Part shown: positions 1 to 12,708 of the stretch, piece by piece
Numbering within the stretch: position 1 is the first letter of the stretch
Layout: each line of letters begins with the position of its first letter
Origin: Polychytrium aggregatum
Taxonomy: Eukaryota; Chytridiomycota; Chytridiomycetes; Polychytriales
Direction: 5' to 3'
DNA length: 64,000 nt
Assembly: GCF_025602895.1 (NCBI RefSeq)
Contig: NW_026516351.1
Location: 1 to 64,000, forward strand
The notes under the pieces: model-generated
Database searches by the model: none
What the model was told of the DNA's origin: nothing
What the model saw: the letters and a program-made list of their open reading frames with translations, nothing else
Made by a program: the position numbers and the translations under genes

Positions 1-327
1 CCAGGGCCCTGGCTCCCCGTTGCTGCATCGCTCCCGCACAGATGCAGGCACGGATGGGGTGTGGCGCACGCTGGTCCGAGATGCATTCTGCTGGTGCAGG
101 CGGGCAGGCGTCTCGGCCGTGCCGATGCCTTTGCTCCCCTTGATCCATCCCGCTGATCCTGTCTCCTCCATCGCCTCGCTCAACGGTGCAACTCGGCGAC
201 AACACCCTGGATGACTCGATGGCTCCGCTCGCCAACCACCGCCCCTGCAACACCGTGTCGGTGCATCGGCCATCCAACCCTGTCCTGATCCCGGACCCGC
301 ACATCTGACCATCGGCACCCGCACCAG

Positions 328-3300
328 GCTGGGACTCGTCGTTCCTGCTCGATGGATTCGACTCGCTCTACGAGGACATGTGCATATACGTCCACCTCGC
401 CCACATCAGTGGCAGGCTCTCGTCCTTGATGGTGTCCCCGGTGCTGACGAGCCACCAGCGGCAGATGGGTGCCGCCGAGGTCATTGTCGGTCTGCGCCAG
501 TGGTGGAGCAGTCTCTCGCCCGAGCACCAGCAATCGCCCAAAGGTGCCCTCGGCCTCCATCACCACCTGCACTCGTATTTTCACTCCCTCAACATCATTG
601 CCCAGCGCCTCGCCTCGACGGCCCTCGCGGGTCGCTCCCACGGCCAGCCATTGCACAGGACCAACAGCGACACAACACCGCTCAACTCACACCCAAAGCA
701 GACCAACGCCGATCCAGGGCTCCTGGTTCATCCACATCCACATCCACATCCACATCCACATCCACATCCACATCCACGACATCATAGCGGCCGTGGAGAA
801 GCAGCAAAGAGTGGCATGCTCGAGAGCAGAAGCAGCCCTCTGCCCCAGACGGTGTCGGGATCGAGCCCGGTCGCTGGCGAGCCCGACACATGCAAAGCAC
901 CGGCATCACTCCACAACAGACCCACTGCGACCGCCATCATCCATTCGTCGGTAGCAGATCGTCGCTCTCTTGAACTCGATGCTGGCGATCTCTTGGAGAA
1001 CCGTCTTGCGACCCCAACAAGCGCCTCGTCGGAAGAGCGTGCCGAGTCTGTGGAAACGCATGCGAACTCGGCAAGCCGATCCTCGGTCGATGCCATCGGC
1101 GACCAGACCACGGGAAGCAGCACTCTCTCGTCGAATGAGACGCATCCAAGCACTCGGGCAAGTGTCTCCGTCAACCACACAAGCGCCCTCGAGAGCGCAA
1201 AGTACATTCTCTCCTGCGTCGGCATCGGATCGGCATCCGCCTCGTCCGGGTTGGGTCTGTTTGACTCTGATCGCACACTCCAGGAGAACATGCCTTCCGG
1301 CCCATCCTCCCTGCTCCTCCCGGGCATGTCCTACTTTGTCATGACCGCCGCTACGGTGTACTTGGACACACTGGGCCACTCGTCCGACAGGAATCTGGCC
1401 CTCTCGGTTCTGGACTGCATCCTCGATTATCTCGATCAAGCACACCACCGCGGCGAGACATATGCTCGCCTGATCAGAGCGACCATTGAGAATGCACATC
1501 GGTCTCCATGCCCGCCGACAAATGGCGGAGATGCAGGTGCAAGTGTCAGTCCTGGCACAAGAACGCCGCTATGGCCTGGCGGGCTCGCGATGACGTCGGC
1601 CGACGAGCCTGGCATCGGCGCTGCCTCTTCCGCTCATGCTCGCCCCACTCTGTCGCCAACAGCATCTCGACCACGGCCCGCTGCACATATCCTGGACATT
1701 GCTGCTTCTGTTGCCGCTGAATTGCCTCCATCTGGATGCCACGATGCCGCCGGTCTGCAAATGCCGCTTGCAGGATCGGCCATCGGCGTGTCTGATGCAC
1801 ATCCTCGCGGCCATCTGGATGAGTTCGTCTGGCTTCTCCCTGGTCATTCCACTCTACCCACGATCGGTGCTGTTCTTTCGGCACCAGACAGCAACCAGCA
1901 TGTGTCGCCGCTGGGAGAGACACTGGTGCTTGGTCGGCCGTCGAGGCTCCCTGCTCATGGAGTCTCATCACCAGGGACGACACCACTATTCTCGACGACA
2001 ATGGCTGCTCGCCACGGAGACATCTCGATGAACCCATTCTCGATCCCGGCGCCAACTCTTGGACAATATCCCACTGCTGCTGGACCATTTCCGACAGCTT
2101 CTCATTCGCACTCTGCCCATGACTCGCTTGCCTGGCCGGCATCGTCGCTGATGGCTCCGACTGCAGCACCCGACCCTGTGGCTGTCGAGTCGATCACTCG
2201 CCACTCCCGACTCCATCCTCATCCCTATCGCCGCCGCTCGCTCCCCATTCACTCCATCGAGGGCCAAACACCATTGCAACATACTCAGCATACTCAGCAT
2301 CAATCGCAGCATATTCAGCGCCACTCGCATCCCGCTCAGCATCAGCTACATCCGTATCAGTCGCAGCCTCGTCAGTCCATCCACGACCCTGGTATCAACA
2401 GCAACAGCCTTCTCAACGCCGGATCTGTCTGTGCTGGCGATCAAGCCAACGGATTCTTCTTCAAGGCAGCCCATTCGTTTGATCAAATGCACCACTGGCT
2501 TCCTGGCTCGTTTCCAAGCGATCCGCCAGGGTTTGGTCATGATCTCTCCGAGGCATATCCACCAAATCACCTGGCCCTGTTTCAGCATCTCAGCAACACC
2601 ACCAGAGCCACAGGCTCCAGTCGGCTCTCGGCAGCTATCGATACTACTGCAACCAGGCTCGCTGGCCATGGAGGCTTTCTGGTGCCGCCTCTTGCCTCCG
2701 ATCATGTGTCCAAGCCTGGTATCTCCAGCATATCGTCATCGACTCCAGTGCGAGTGTTGACACCATTGATCCCAATGGGTGTATCAACGCCGTCGAATGC
2801 CAACCCACTCGCTGCACAAGCACCACATCATCTCAAATCGTCACCAATTCTGTCCAATGCGACCACAGGCACCAACCAAGTCGGTCCGAGCAGGAGCTGG
2901 AACAAGATGCCAGGTGCTGTCCGCCTGAGCAACTACAGCAGCTCCCACATCGGCACTGGATCGGTTCTCGGAAGCACTTTTGCTGGAGATGCATCCAGCA
3001 TGGAGGTCGGTGAAGTACTCGGCGGTTGCGACGACCAGATCCATATCGACCCAAGAAGCACCCCTGATTCATCGAGACACTCTCTGTCGACGATCCCTGG
3101 TGCTCCAGCAGCCAAGACGGCCGTGGCAGCTGGTATGGGAAGTACCATGGATGCGACGGACGATATCGGCTCTCGTCAGGACAGCACTCAACAACCAAGT
3201 CTCAAAGACGCTGCCAACGTCGACACCAACCTGGTCGGCCAGATGCCAGCCATCAATCTGCCGCAAGGACTGCAGACTCCAGTTTCCTCTGGGCTCGTTG

Positions 3301-3599
3301 ATCGTATCCCGGACAAAGTGAACGGACATGGAGCCGACAGCGCCGTCGTCCCAGCCAGCCATGACAGCACCATTCTGATGCAGACTAACAGAGAGACTGG
3401 TCCGAGTAATAAACCCACCGGTCTCTGCTACTCTGAGCACCCGAGCGTCTTTGACGTGGCCGCTGCCGGGTCAGCAGCCGACCTGGGCTCGCTGATGAGC
3501 ATGGCCATGGCGGACTGGGATCCGAGTGTCGTCGATGACACCGACATGCCGTCCGGCTGGAGCACCATCAAGACCACCCTTCCCGACGACCGGCTTTGA
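328..3599 (+). CDS. putative fungal-specific transcription factor, C-terminal part (5' end outside window)
   Basis: I read one long exon from an acceptor ending at 327 to the TGA at 3597-3599; an in-frame TGA at 306 lies in the inferred upstream intron. The first ~90 residues resemble the C-terminal half of the fungal transcription-factor middle homology region (PF04082): a helix ending HLAHISGRL, then LRQWWSSLSPEHQ, then LHSYFHSLNIIAQR, the usual order in Zn2Cys6 regulators. The remaining ~950 residues are low-complexity Ser/Pro/His/Thr-rich sequence with a His-Pro dipeptide run and Gln/His-rich blocks, as in regulator tails. One hydrophobic helical stretch near 1320-1450 fits the end of the homology region. 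The DNA-binding domain is not visible and should lie upstream. The ATG at 378 is probably internal. The family call rests on a short weak match. Confidence 0.55.
731..778 (+). repeat. hexanucleotide CCACAT tract coding for His-Pro repeats
   Basis: About eight copies of a 6-base unit in frame within the transcription-factor exon, translated as alternating His-Pro. A slippage-prone coding microsatellite. Confidence 0.9.
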
Positions 3600-5844
3600 C
3601 TCGCGCCAGACAGGCCGGCACAGACTCGCTCGATGTGCATCTTCAAGTAGGTATGTTCCTGATCCTGGTCCTGATCTTGATTCCGAATCTTCCAGAGGCA
3701 CCAGCAGCACGGACCATCCGAGCGGACACTGTGAACGCGAGACATCCAAGCAGAACCCTGGTCGATGCTGCCAGATATCGGCGCATTGGCCCGATGCAGG
3801 GTGGAGGATAGAGCCAAGCCGTCCCTCGACTGCCATCTCTCGATCCTGGCTTGTGGAAGCCGGGGTGCTGGTGCTTGACGATGGCATCTGGGCATGTTGG
3901 CAATCGTCGCCATCCATCTCACCCGCATCGCCGATGATCCTGCCATTCGCTTTCCCAGTCTCATCCACATCCAGCCCCAACAACAACCACAAGACGGAGC
4001 TATTCGTTTCCGATCAAGCGTCAGCATGCATCCTTGCAATCTGCAATCCAAACAGATCGACCATGCCTCTCAATCCTCGACTGAACTGAACCACCCTGGC
4101 CAGCAAGTCCACATCTGTCTCTCACCCGCATTCCCACTCCTTCACCTTCACAAACCCTGTGGCTCACCGAGGGCTGCTCTTCCATGGTCATCACATCTGC
4201 CTCTCTGAACCATCGTGGCTTGGATCCCATCCGGCAGTACTCCCAGGCGAGGCCGAATGCTGGGACGCAGTGACGCACTCGCTGTCAGTTGCCCATCGAC
4301 ACTCTCATGCCGGCCACCGCCACTACTGCCGCCTCAATCTGCACCAGCATCCCATCTGCATCACTTACATTCACCTTTGCTTGTGGAAGCAGCCCGTGTG
4401 TGCGACAGTCTAGATCTAGAGAGACATACCTCGTTCGATGTCTGGAGGAAGCTGCGGTTGAACCCACGATGGCCGACCGGGAACCCCTCCTCCCTTTCCC
4501 GCCTTCCAACACGAGCAAGCATATGAATTACATTACCCGTATGTCTCCGAAGCCTTCCGAGCCATCTGGACTGTTCGTAGCCCTGTCTGGCTTGCAGTGT
4601 GGTGCTGAGGGTGGGCTCGAAGGGGTGGTGCTTCTCTCGGGCCATGAAGGACAGGATACCGCCGGCGACGGCAGACTCGCCAGAAGCCAATCAAGATGAT
4701 TCAGGATCACAGCGAGGACCACAGCGAGCATCTTTCGAGCACAGAGGATACGCACAGCAAGTTGATCGTCGATGAGAAGCAGACGATGCCTCGGACCAGC
4801 CAGAGTCGCTGGATCGAACGAGACAGCCAACATCACAGGAACAATGCACAGCGAGGACCAAGCAGGGACTGTGGCAAGAGCACGAGCAGGATACGGACAT
4901 TCTGCTGGTCCTGGCTGCAGGTAGCCTGCCTCAGAGAAGGGGGCTGGGGACAGCCAGAGGCATCGATCAGCAGCCAATCTGAGGGAGGGACGAGTCCGGG
5001 GAACTGTTGGGCAGATGAGGGGAAAGGACAATGGCGCGGCCATCCAAGGCGCGGATCGGGAGTTGAGATGCCTGCGAGCGAGTGAGCAAGCAGCTTGTGT
5101 CGACGGCAGCCGGGAATGTCAGGAACTGCCGGGCAGTACTGCAGGCAGCACGCCCGCTCGTCTGCGGCTCAGGTATGTGTATCTACAGCTGGCGAATGCA
5201 ACAGCGTCGGCGCTGGGGAGTCAAAGTATGTCGAATCCAAGGCAGTCCCAGCAATCATGGTGTCGGGAATGAGTTCCCCGGCTCGCTCTGGCGGTGTCAA
5301 TCTCACGGAATCAACCTCAACAGCAACGAATCACCATCATGCAAGGGCAGAGGCGGCCGGTGTCTGTATCAGGCAACTCACTCACTCACCCCCAGCACAA
5401 GTACCGACCAGCACAGGAAGTGCCGTGCATTCATGACCAAGAGCATTCCAGCCAGCTGCCCCAGGAAATGGACCATCATGAACCCTGTATCTGCTCGGGA
5501 CGGAGTCACCCGGATGTCTTGCTCAACAGGTGGCAGCCACAGTGCATTATGACATAGCTGACAGCTGACTGGCACAACGGACTGGCACAACTTCATATCG
5601 CAGCAGTGCAGAACGACCGGGATACCAATGGCAATGCTCTCACAGACGATGCATTTCTCCAAGGAACACTTCTTTCACCATCACCACCAGTAGCAGTGCA
5701 TCCCCTGTCACAATGTCTCACACACACCAATTCCAAGTTGTAGCCACGCAATTTGGGGCACTGAGGGCCACTCTTTCTCATTCAAGTGCGTATTTGTAGC
5801 ATGCCTGTTGGCTCGACAGACATTGATTGTTAAACCTGGAGACC
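3600..5844. other. intergenic, no gene recognised
   Basis: Open frames of up to ~170 codons occur on both strands, but none shows a recognisable domain, consistent codon bias or a plausible exon chain. It must hold the 3' ends of the convergent flanking genes. I see no RNA gene or mobile element. Confidence 0.5.
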
Positions 5845-8216
5845 TCAACACAAGTCAATCTTGTCCATGATGGTTGTGGGCGCGAGTGAGCCGCTCCGAT
5901 CGAGAGTCTGTGCGTTTTCCATGTCTCTTTCCATTGACTGAGTTATCGGCAGGACCTTGGCTGAGCCCGAGCCCGTCCTCGGGATGTTCTTGATATGAAA
6001 CGAGGTGTGCGAGATCATGCGTCGGACACCCGCCGGAGTGATGATGGCAGGCGAAAACATGGCATCGACTGATGCCGGGATTGCGATATCCAAGCCACTA
6101 GCCCATGACTGAAGCAAGAAGAGCTTGCGGCTCTCAAACTCGATCATGACTCCAATAACGGATGCCACGAGGCAAGCCTCGGGTATGGCCGTGAAGGTAT
6201 AGTTGACGAGACTGTTGGGCGCCGCAGTGGGTACCACAAAGACCACCACGAAGGTAGCGACGAGCAGGAGGAAGAGCCATGGCAAGTAGATCCGAGCCAA
6301 GAGACCCGATTGCGCACAGGCAGAGAATATGGCGATTGAAATGTCGGCGAGGCTTTGATGGAAGTCGTTGGACGAAATAGTGGAGACAATCGGGTCTCCG
6401 CCAACATTCAGGAACCGATACAGAAGGAACGACACCAAGTAGCCGCTGATGTTGGCGATGGAACTGAAAAGCATGATCATTTGGCAGCTCATCGGGGATT
6501 GGCGAATACTCTTGAAGACCAGCAGCGCCGATGGCACGATCAGAGCGATCGGAAAGTATATGAAGCGCAGGATCTTGTACGAATACAGCTGAGTGATGGG
6601 TGCGTTGTTGGTCAAGTCCAAAACCGTGCCCATGATTGTGCTCATGAGGTTGATGGCGACGGTGATGAGGTGATACTCGATCGACTTGCGATTCATGTGT
6701 CTGCAAGAGAATTCGTGGCAGCAGTTAGGAATCGAGATCATCCTGCTCCGCCGCACTTTGAGAGGACTTGATTTGCTGGGGTGCTGCGCGGAACCCCACT
6801 GGAAAATCGCTCACATCCAGGGTGCGAGTGGAGACTGCAGAAGCAGACATCCATCCAAGCCGACGGCAGGATACGACAGTGGCACCCAAGCGAGTAACAG
6901 AGTCTCGCCATCACATACTCTAGATAGCTCTGCTCCAGCTCCTTGTCCCGAAATCTCATGTTGAACCAGCCGCGATAGACCGTCCTGGCGAGGGTCCTGA
7001 ACCATCGCATTGGCACAACATAGTTCTTGATCGGATAGATGAACTCGCCCGTCCAGATGTTCTTCTCGGGCAGATAGAAGGCAACCTCCTCGGCCATTTT
7101 TTCGCGCAGGGCTTCGGTCAGGGACTTTTGAGAGTGGGCAAAGATTCTATCGGCATTGTAGAAGGCATGCCGGCGAATGTACTCCTGGCGGAGAGACAGA
7201 CAGCGGCGGTATGAGTACGGATTGTCGCAAGCATCACCACCACTGAATCCCAGCTGAAAGGATACCCCACCTTGGCATAGGCAGCGAGCAAACCCGAGCA
7301 GACCACCTTGATGTACGAAAACGAGATGCTGAAGGCGCTGAGCCCATGAAAGAGACCCGGACAAACCAGGGCCCAGGTTATACCCGAGAGACTGATGAAG
7401 CCCACAAGCAGGACCACGACCACATTGAAGCTGCCCTGGTAGGTTGCGGATATGCCAAAGAGTGTGACGGTTTTGTTGGAGGTTTGGTAGAGAATGCCAA
7501 AAGGCAGGAACGGAATCGACCCAAGAGTAAAGGAGATCAACACCGTGATGGTGCTAACCAGCGTCAAGATCTGATGATAGCGTCGTGGAAGCTTGACGGT
7601 AAATCCCAGGAGGATTATCGAGGTCGTAATGAACCCAGGCAGATCTATCGGTAGTCGCGGCAGGGGAGAGAGCGGAAAAAATGGCCCTGAAGCGTGTCAG
7701 CCCACCCAAGCGACGCAAGAGATATTGAGTGGATACTCGTGCCAGACGGGAAGGAAAATCGAAGGGGAGGATTCGGCTTTTCTTCGATGTCTACGGGTTG
7801 TTGTTTGGGAATGGGCTGATGGCATTTGATCATGCTAGAGCCGTGGACAGTAACTGACCTGTCGGGTAGACAGCTCCGCTGACACTCCAGTTGAAAGCGA
7901 GTGATACGCAGTACAAAAGCATGATCAAGATATTGATGCGGTAGTTCCTCGATGTGGTCCACCGGTACTCTTTCCAGTCGCGCTCCATCTTGAGATCGGT
8001 ACCCATGACGGCAAGGTTTGGCAACAGTGTTGGACAGGTCAGAACGATCTGCTCGAATCCGTGCACAGCGACCTGCCACCCGGACGTGAGCGCCAAAGCA
8101 GACGACCAGCTGAAGAGACGAAACGTTACCATCGAGTCGTTGAAGCCCAAAACAAAGTATATCGGGGCAGGGCGCTTGCCTTCAGCCATGGCGGCGTGAG
8201 AAACGATAGAGTCCAT
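5845..8216 (-). CDS. multi-pass integral membrane protein of unknown family (626 aa, 4 exons)
   Basis: Exons (minus) 8216-7859, 7644-7244, 7184-6919 and 6700-5845 join in phase to 626 residues. The ATG at 8216 is the first in the open frame. About ten hydrophobic segments fall in two groups: an N-terminal set (including NILIMLLYCVSLAFNW and VVVVLLVGFISL) and a C-terminal set (including IYLPWLFLLLVATFVVVFVV). A charged hydrophilic loop of ~110 residues, encoded mainly by exon 3, separates them. The tail after the last segment is ~80 residues and Ser/Thr-rich. I do not recognise the family and see no cyclase, kinase, transporter or GPCR signature. Introns are 58-219 bases with GT-AG ends. It could be a chytrid-specific receptor or transporter, but that is a guess. 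Confidence 0.75.
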
Positions 8217-9710
8217 GGTCGGGAGGCCAGGCAGAAGACGTTCACTGAGCTATTTTCGTCGGCAACAGCCAGGAAACTCAGAGGTTCGAGCGGGATATCA
8301 ACGGGCTGTCGAGGGGAGAAGCGGGACAAAGGAGGGAGGGGGATAGGCCGAACAGGCTGCAAGCTTTAAGCAGATGAGAAAGGGACAACACCTTACGCAA
8401 TCCCAATTGCCATCTTGCCCCTCGTCCAGCACCGCAGGATGACCTCAGCATGGGCGTGGTTTGCAATGGATTGGAGACGTGGACTGTGCATTGATCGCTT
8501 GAGCAAATGATTGCCCTGCGGCTCTTGGCTGACCGGGACGGACTGGACCGAATCAGATCAAGCCACTCGATAGAAGCGCCGGAATATATCCAAGTGAATG
8601 TGGCATTCACACGATGAAGCGAGACATATGAGCAAGGGACGACGGAGGAATCTATTTCGGCCATATGGGCAAGGAACCACCCCATCCCCCTTTGCAGTCC
8701 AGCCACTATCCAGTGATGCGATGCTTCTCCATTTGTCTCATCCACAGTATTTCAGCCCTCACTCCAAATGATTCCTCAGACTACTCAAGAACATGGCTGG
8801 CTGCTGCTCGCCAATCGCCTTCCGTTGAGAACCGCCATCGCCTGTTGCCACCATGCTTCGATGGCAACCTCGCCTTTTGGAAGCACGATTTTTGGGTCAC
8901 GACTGGAGTGGGATTTTCTCTGTCATCGCGGATTTGCGTGGTGTATTCAGCGGCACGGCCACGGACGGAAGCGCCTCCATTTTGATCCATTGGGCACGGA
9001 ATCGCCAGTGGATGGTGATGGTGACTGTGCACATGCCGATGATGATGGCGATCCGGCACAGGCTGTGGATCAATGTCATGGCACTTCATAGCAAGGGCGT
9101 CTATTCCGTAGCAAAGCAAGAGCAGAATGTGTGAATGCCAAACATGGGGGGCCAAGAGCAAAAAGAACCGGTATGAAATGAGCGCATGACGACCAGTCGA
9201 GCCCGACAACGGAACGACTGAGTTGCCCGACCGGTCGGAGAGGATGGATGTTGGGTGTTGGGTGTTGGGTGTTGGGTGTTGGCGGAAACAAAACCAAGGC
9301 CGATTCACCTTCCACTCCCCCCCTCCCTGCAGCAGCCAGTAATACAATCTAACAACAAAATAGGCAGCAATTGCAAGTGAGCAAGGGGGGTCGCGATCAG
9401 GCAAGGCATGGCATGGAATCGGAAAGGCAACGGAGAGATGGTTGGTTGGTTGGATCTAGAAGAGGGACAAGATTGGGTCGGGTTATAATAGAAACGAATA
9501 TAAAATGGCAAAAGGAAGAGCTGAGGTCTGGTAGTGTGCAAAGTCACGGGTTTCGCAATCGACGACACCACCCGGACAGAGAATGGTCCGAGCCGCGAAG
9601 TGCAAGCAAGCCCTGGTCTGGAAACGGTTCGTCCCGAGCAAGGAGGCAGGTGCGTCGATATTGCGATGACGATCGGGAGGAGTAAGGGAAAGGCCGATGG
9701 AAGGGCGAAT
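8217..9710. other. intergenic, tandem repeat but no gene seen
   Basis: Upstream of the membrane-protein gene and downstream of the first SH3 gene. It holds a 7-base tandem repeat at 9250-9282. Open frames here look random. Confidence 0.5.
9250..9282. repeat. 7-bp tandem repeat GTTGGGT x ~5
   Basis: Nearly perfect direct repeats in the spacer 3' of the first SH3 gene. The G-runs superficially recall telomeric DNA, but the unit is not TTAGGG and the block is short and internal. Confidence 0.85.
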
Positions 9711-11137
9711 TTAGGCGAGGAAGTTCAGCGGAACGACGCCGCGCTGGCCACGGTCGTTCTGGACAAGACCCCATCCGTCGACGTATCGCTCGAGAACGAG
9801 CACACGCTCGTTGGGAACGATGGTCAGCTCGTCGGACTGAGTGGCGTTATGGCCAACGTAGACGATTCGGTAGTCGGCAACACCGGCAGGGAGCGCGGGC
9901 GCGGGGCTGCTGGACTGCACAGGCGGCATCGGCATCGGGATGACGGGGGGAATGTTTTCGCTGACATTGGCATTGGCGGGCTCAACCTTGGAAGTCAAGA
10001 AGTTGAGGGGGATCACACCTCTCTTGCCCTTCTCGGTCTCGGCATAGCCCCAGCCGTCTTCGTACTCCTCGAGGATAAGCAGAACTTGGTGAGCAGAGAT
10101 GTCGAGTTCGTCGGGCTGCTCGGCAGGGCGGGTGAGGCGCACGGTGCGGTAGTCCTTCGTGGTGCGCGTGGAGCTGGGATCGATGGTAGTATAGGCAGGC
10201 AGGGTGTTGTTCTGGGGCTTGCGGTTAAGCGAGGCGAAGCGGCGAGGAGATTCGTCGCGGGGAACCTGATCGTTCAGAGTAGCAGCGCCAGGGACTCGGC
10301 CGGGGGCAATGTAGGACTCTCGGGTGTCGCGCTGGGAGACATAACCGTTGTTGTACTGGTACTGGTTCTGCGAAGGCGTGGCATAGGACTGGCCCTGGTT
10401 CTCGAGGGGCTTCCAGGCGTTGCTGCTGACTGGGAGCTCGACATCCATGGTCAGCGAGGTTTGTTTGGCCGACTCCTTGGCGCGATTGCGACGCACGATC
10501 CAGCTGATGAGGGCGACGATGACGGCCAAGCCCACAAGGCCGCCGGCGACGGAACCGATGATGACCGGGAGGTTGGGTCCGGTGGAGGCTACAGGGGTGC
10601 TGGTGGAAATAGGCGGAAGGGTGCCGCTGGTGAGAGAGCCCGTCGCGCTGCTGGTGGCCGAACCAGTGGATCGCTGACCAGTAACGGATGCAGTCGTGGT
10701 GGTTGTGGTGGCGGTCGTGGTAGTGGTGGTGGTTGTGGTCGTTGTGGCGGAGCTGCTCGAAACCGGAGCAGATGAAGACACGGTGGTGGACGACGAGACC
10801 ACCGCGGATGTGGGCTTGACGGACTGACTCGATGCAGAAAGAGAAGACAAAGAGCTCTAGCAACCGCAGAAACGAATGCAGAAGCAGCGCGAGTTTGTCG
10901 GAGAGAAATGGGTGTGAGGTGTGAGCTGCGAGGGGAGGGGGCTACGGGCTGGACGAGCGCAATCCTGGGAATGCGATGGGTACAATCCTGGGAATGCAAT
11001 GGGTGCAATCCTGGTAATGCGATCAAGCGGGCAAGGCTGAAACAGGAGCATACCGAGGCAGGGACGACCTGTGCCGCGGCCATCTGAGCCAGGATTGGGA
11101 GGGCCAGGGCTCCAGCAGCCCAGTGGAGACGAACCAT
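9711..11137 (-). CDS. type I membrane protein with Ser/Thr-rich ectodomain and two SH3 domains (paralog 1, 409 aa)
   Basis: Exon 1 (11137-11054) codes for a 28-residue signal-peptide segment starting MVRLHWAAGALALPILAQ. A phase-0 intron follows, then exon 2 (10856-9711). Residues ~29-120 are almost all Ser/Thr, including runs of Thr, and look like an O-glycosylated stalk. The membrane helix is at ~125-148 and is followed by a basic stop-transfer stretch. The cytoplasmic linker carries NAWKPLEN and SPRRFASLNR. SH3-1 spans ~263-316 (PDELDI, EDGWGYAE, GVIPLNFL). SH3-2 spans ~356-409 (SDELTI, VDGWGLVQ, GVVPLNFLA) and ends the protein. The ALYDY strand is degenerate in both domains. This is the first of four same-strand paralogs up to 20.3 kb and is closest to paralog 2. 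Likely a plasma-membrane sensor or scaffold with a Fus1/Sho1-like role; that is inference from architecture. Confidence 0.85.
10957..11023. repeat. ~23-bp repeat, three imperfect copies, in intron 1 of SH3 paralog 1
   Basis: Three direct copies built around AATCCTGGGAATGC lie just inside the intron following the signal-peptide exon. Confidence 0.8.
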
Positions 11138-12708
11138 GTTCTGATCGAGAGAGAGAGAGAGAGAGACGGCAAATGGAGATCAGCACCCAAGCCAACGTCC
11201 GTGGGCAGCGGGTCGGCTGATCTGCCGCGATGGGATAGCCGGCAGGGAGGGCCAGACACAAGGCCCGACATAGAGCCAGGGCATGGCCAGCACAAAGGAC
11301 GAGCACATACGGAGAGAATCGAGGAGCTGTGATAGAGGCCGAAAGACGAGTTGGACTCGGAGACGATGCCGGGCAAGAGCAGAAGCCAGGCGGCCGAGGC
11401 GTCAAGAGAACCCAAAGGCAACCGGGGGGGGCAGATGGGAGGCAGGGCGTCGGGAGACGGGAACAGAGAATATTTACGGGCTGTTGAGTTTTTGTTTTTC
11501 TGTGTCGAGCGAAGGGTCCAGACCCGTGGCGGCGGGCGAGGGCGGGCGAGGACGGGCGAGGACGAATGCGCCAGTGTTTCTGTCGGGCGATTGTGCTGAG
11601 TGCATCTCGGGGGAGGCAGGCGAGAAGAGTGACACTGTGCTGTGCGATTTCTGCTGTTGTGCTGTGTGGGGTAGCACAGAGCGCGACTGTGCAACAACAG
11701 AGTGACCTCATCGTGACGGCGGGTGTTGCATTGGGCTGTGGCAAGCTGTATCGACGCTGCGGCTTTCTGCCGACTGTGCAGCCAATCAGCGGCCCGGACG
11801 GCGCGCGGCCTGCCACTCAACAAAGCGAGTGCGGCGACGCTTCCTGATTCGGAGAGCAGCGCGACCGCGTGCCCGCGTACCTGGGGAGGACAAGGGCGGA
11901 ACACCGCGGCACGCCGCTTGCGCCATGTGCCACCGGCGCTGCGTTGCTTCCCCCTGACAGCACTTGCAACCCTGTTCTGCAGCACGGCTCCGATTGGGCC
12001 GACGCGGCATGGAATCTGGTTGATGCGCGGGGTCTGGGGATTCGGCCGGCATCAACCAAGCCCGACCAGCAGCGATACCCCAGCAACTGCGACTGGTTGT
12101 TGGAGTGTTGGCATAGATTTCCACCACAAAAGCACAGCATGGGCAAAGAAATAGACCAGTGGCGGTGTATAGAAGATGATTGGGATGAGCCAATAGATCA
12201 AGCGGGCGAAGGAGGAGCGAGTGCGAAGCAAAGGAAAGGAAAGACAGGAGGAGGAGGAGGAGGAGACGCGGTGTGTGGTCGACAGAACCTGTTCGCCAGG
12301 GTGATGCAATGGGAGCCATCCATGCGGTGATCTATCTAGAAGAATCGAAGCGGGGCGTCATGATAAAAAGGGCAGCGAGAGAGAACGAGAGGGAAGAAAC
12401 ACACGCGACGCAGCAGAGGCCGTGGCATGGTCGTCCCTGGATCACCAGCATTAAAGCGGCGCTGTTCGATGAATCCTTTCGCTGTCGGCTGGAGCAGCAA
12501 CATCGGCCATGCGACGAGTCAGGCAGCTGTTGCAGCCAGGCGATCCCACAGAAGCAGGGGGGCGAATTAGCGATGCAGCGATATGGGACAACCCACACAG
12601 CGCGTCCGGTGCACGTCCAGATGCTTGACCAAGATACGCCCCACTCGTCGCCGATGCAGCGTGGATATTCACAGAGCAAACGGATCGGATCCTCACCTGT
12701 CCAAAGAC
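11138..12708. other. spacer between SH3 paralogs 1 and 2
   Basis: Contains a GA-dinucleotide run (11147-11166) immediately upstream of the paralog 1 ATG, probably in its promoter or 5' UTR. No convincing gene. Confidence 0.5.

Noticed and set aside
9250-9282. Telomere-like GTTGGGT repeats
   Set aside because: The block is ~33 bases, internal, and the unit differs from TTAGGG; treated as a simple tandem repeat.
9534-10775. 413-codon + strand frame opposite SH3 paralog 1
   Set aside because: Antisense shadow; the minus strand has the signal peptide, helix and SH3 motifs.
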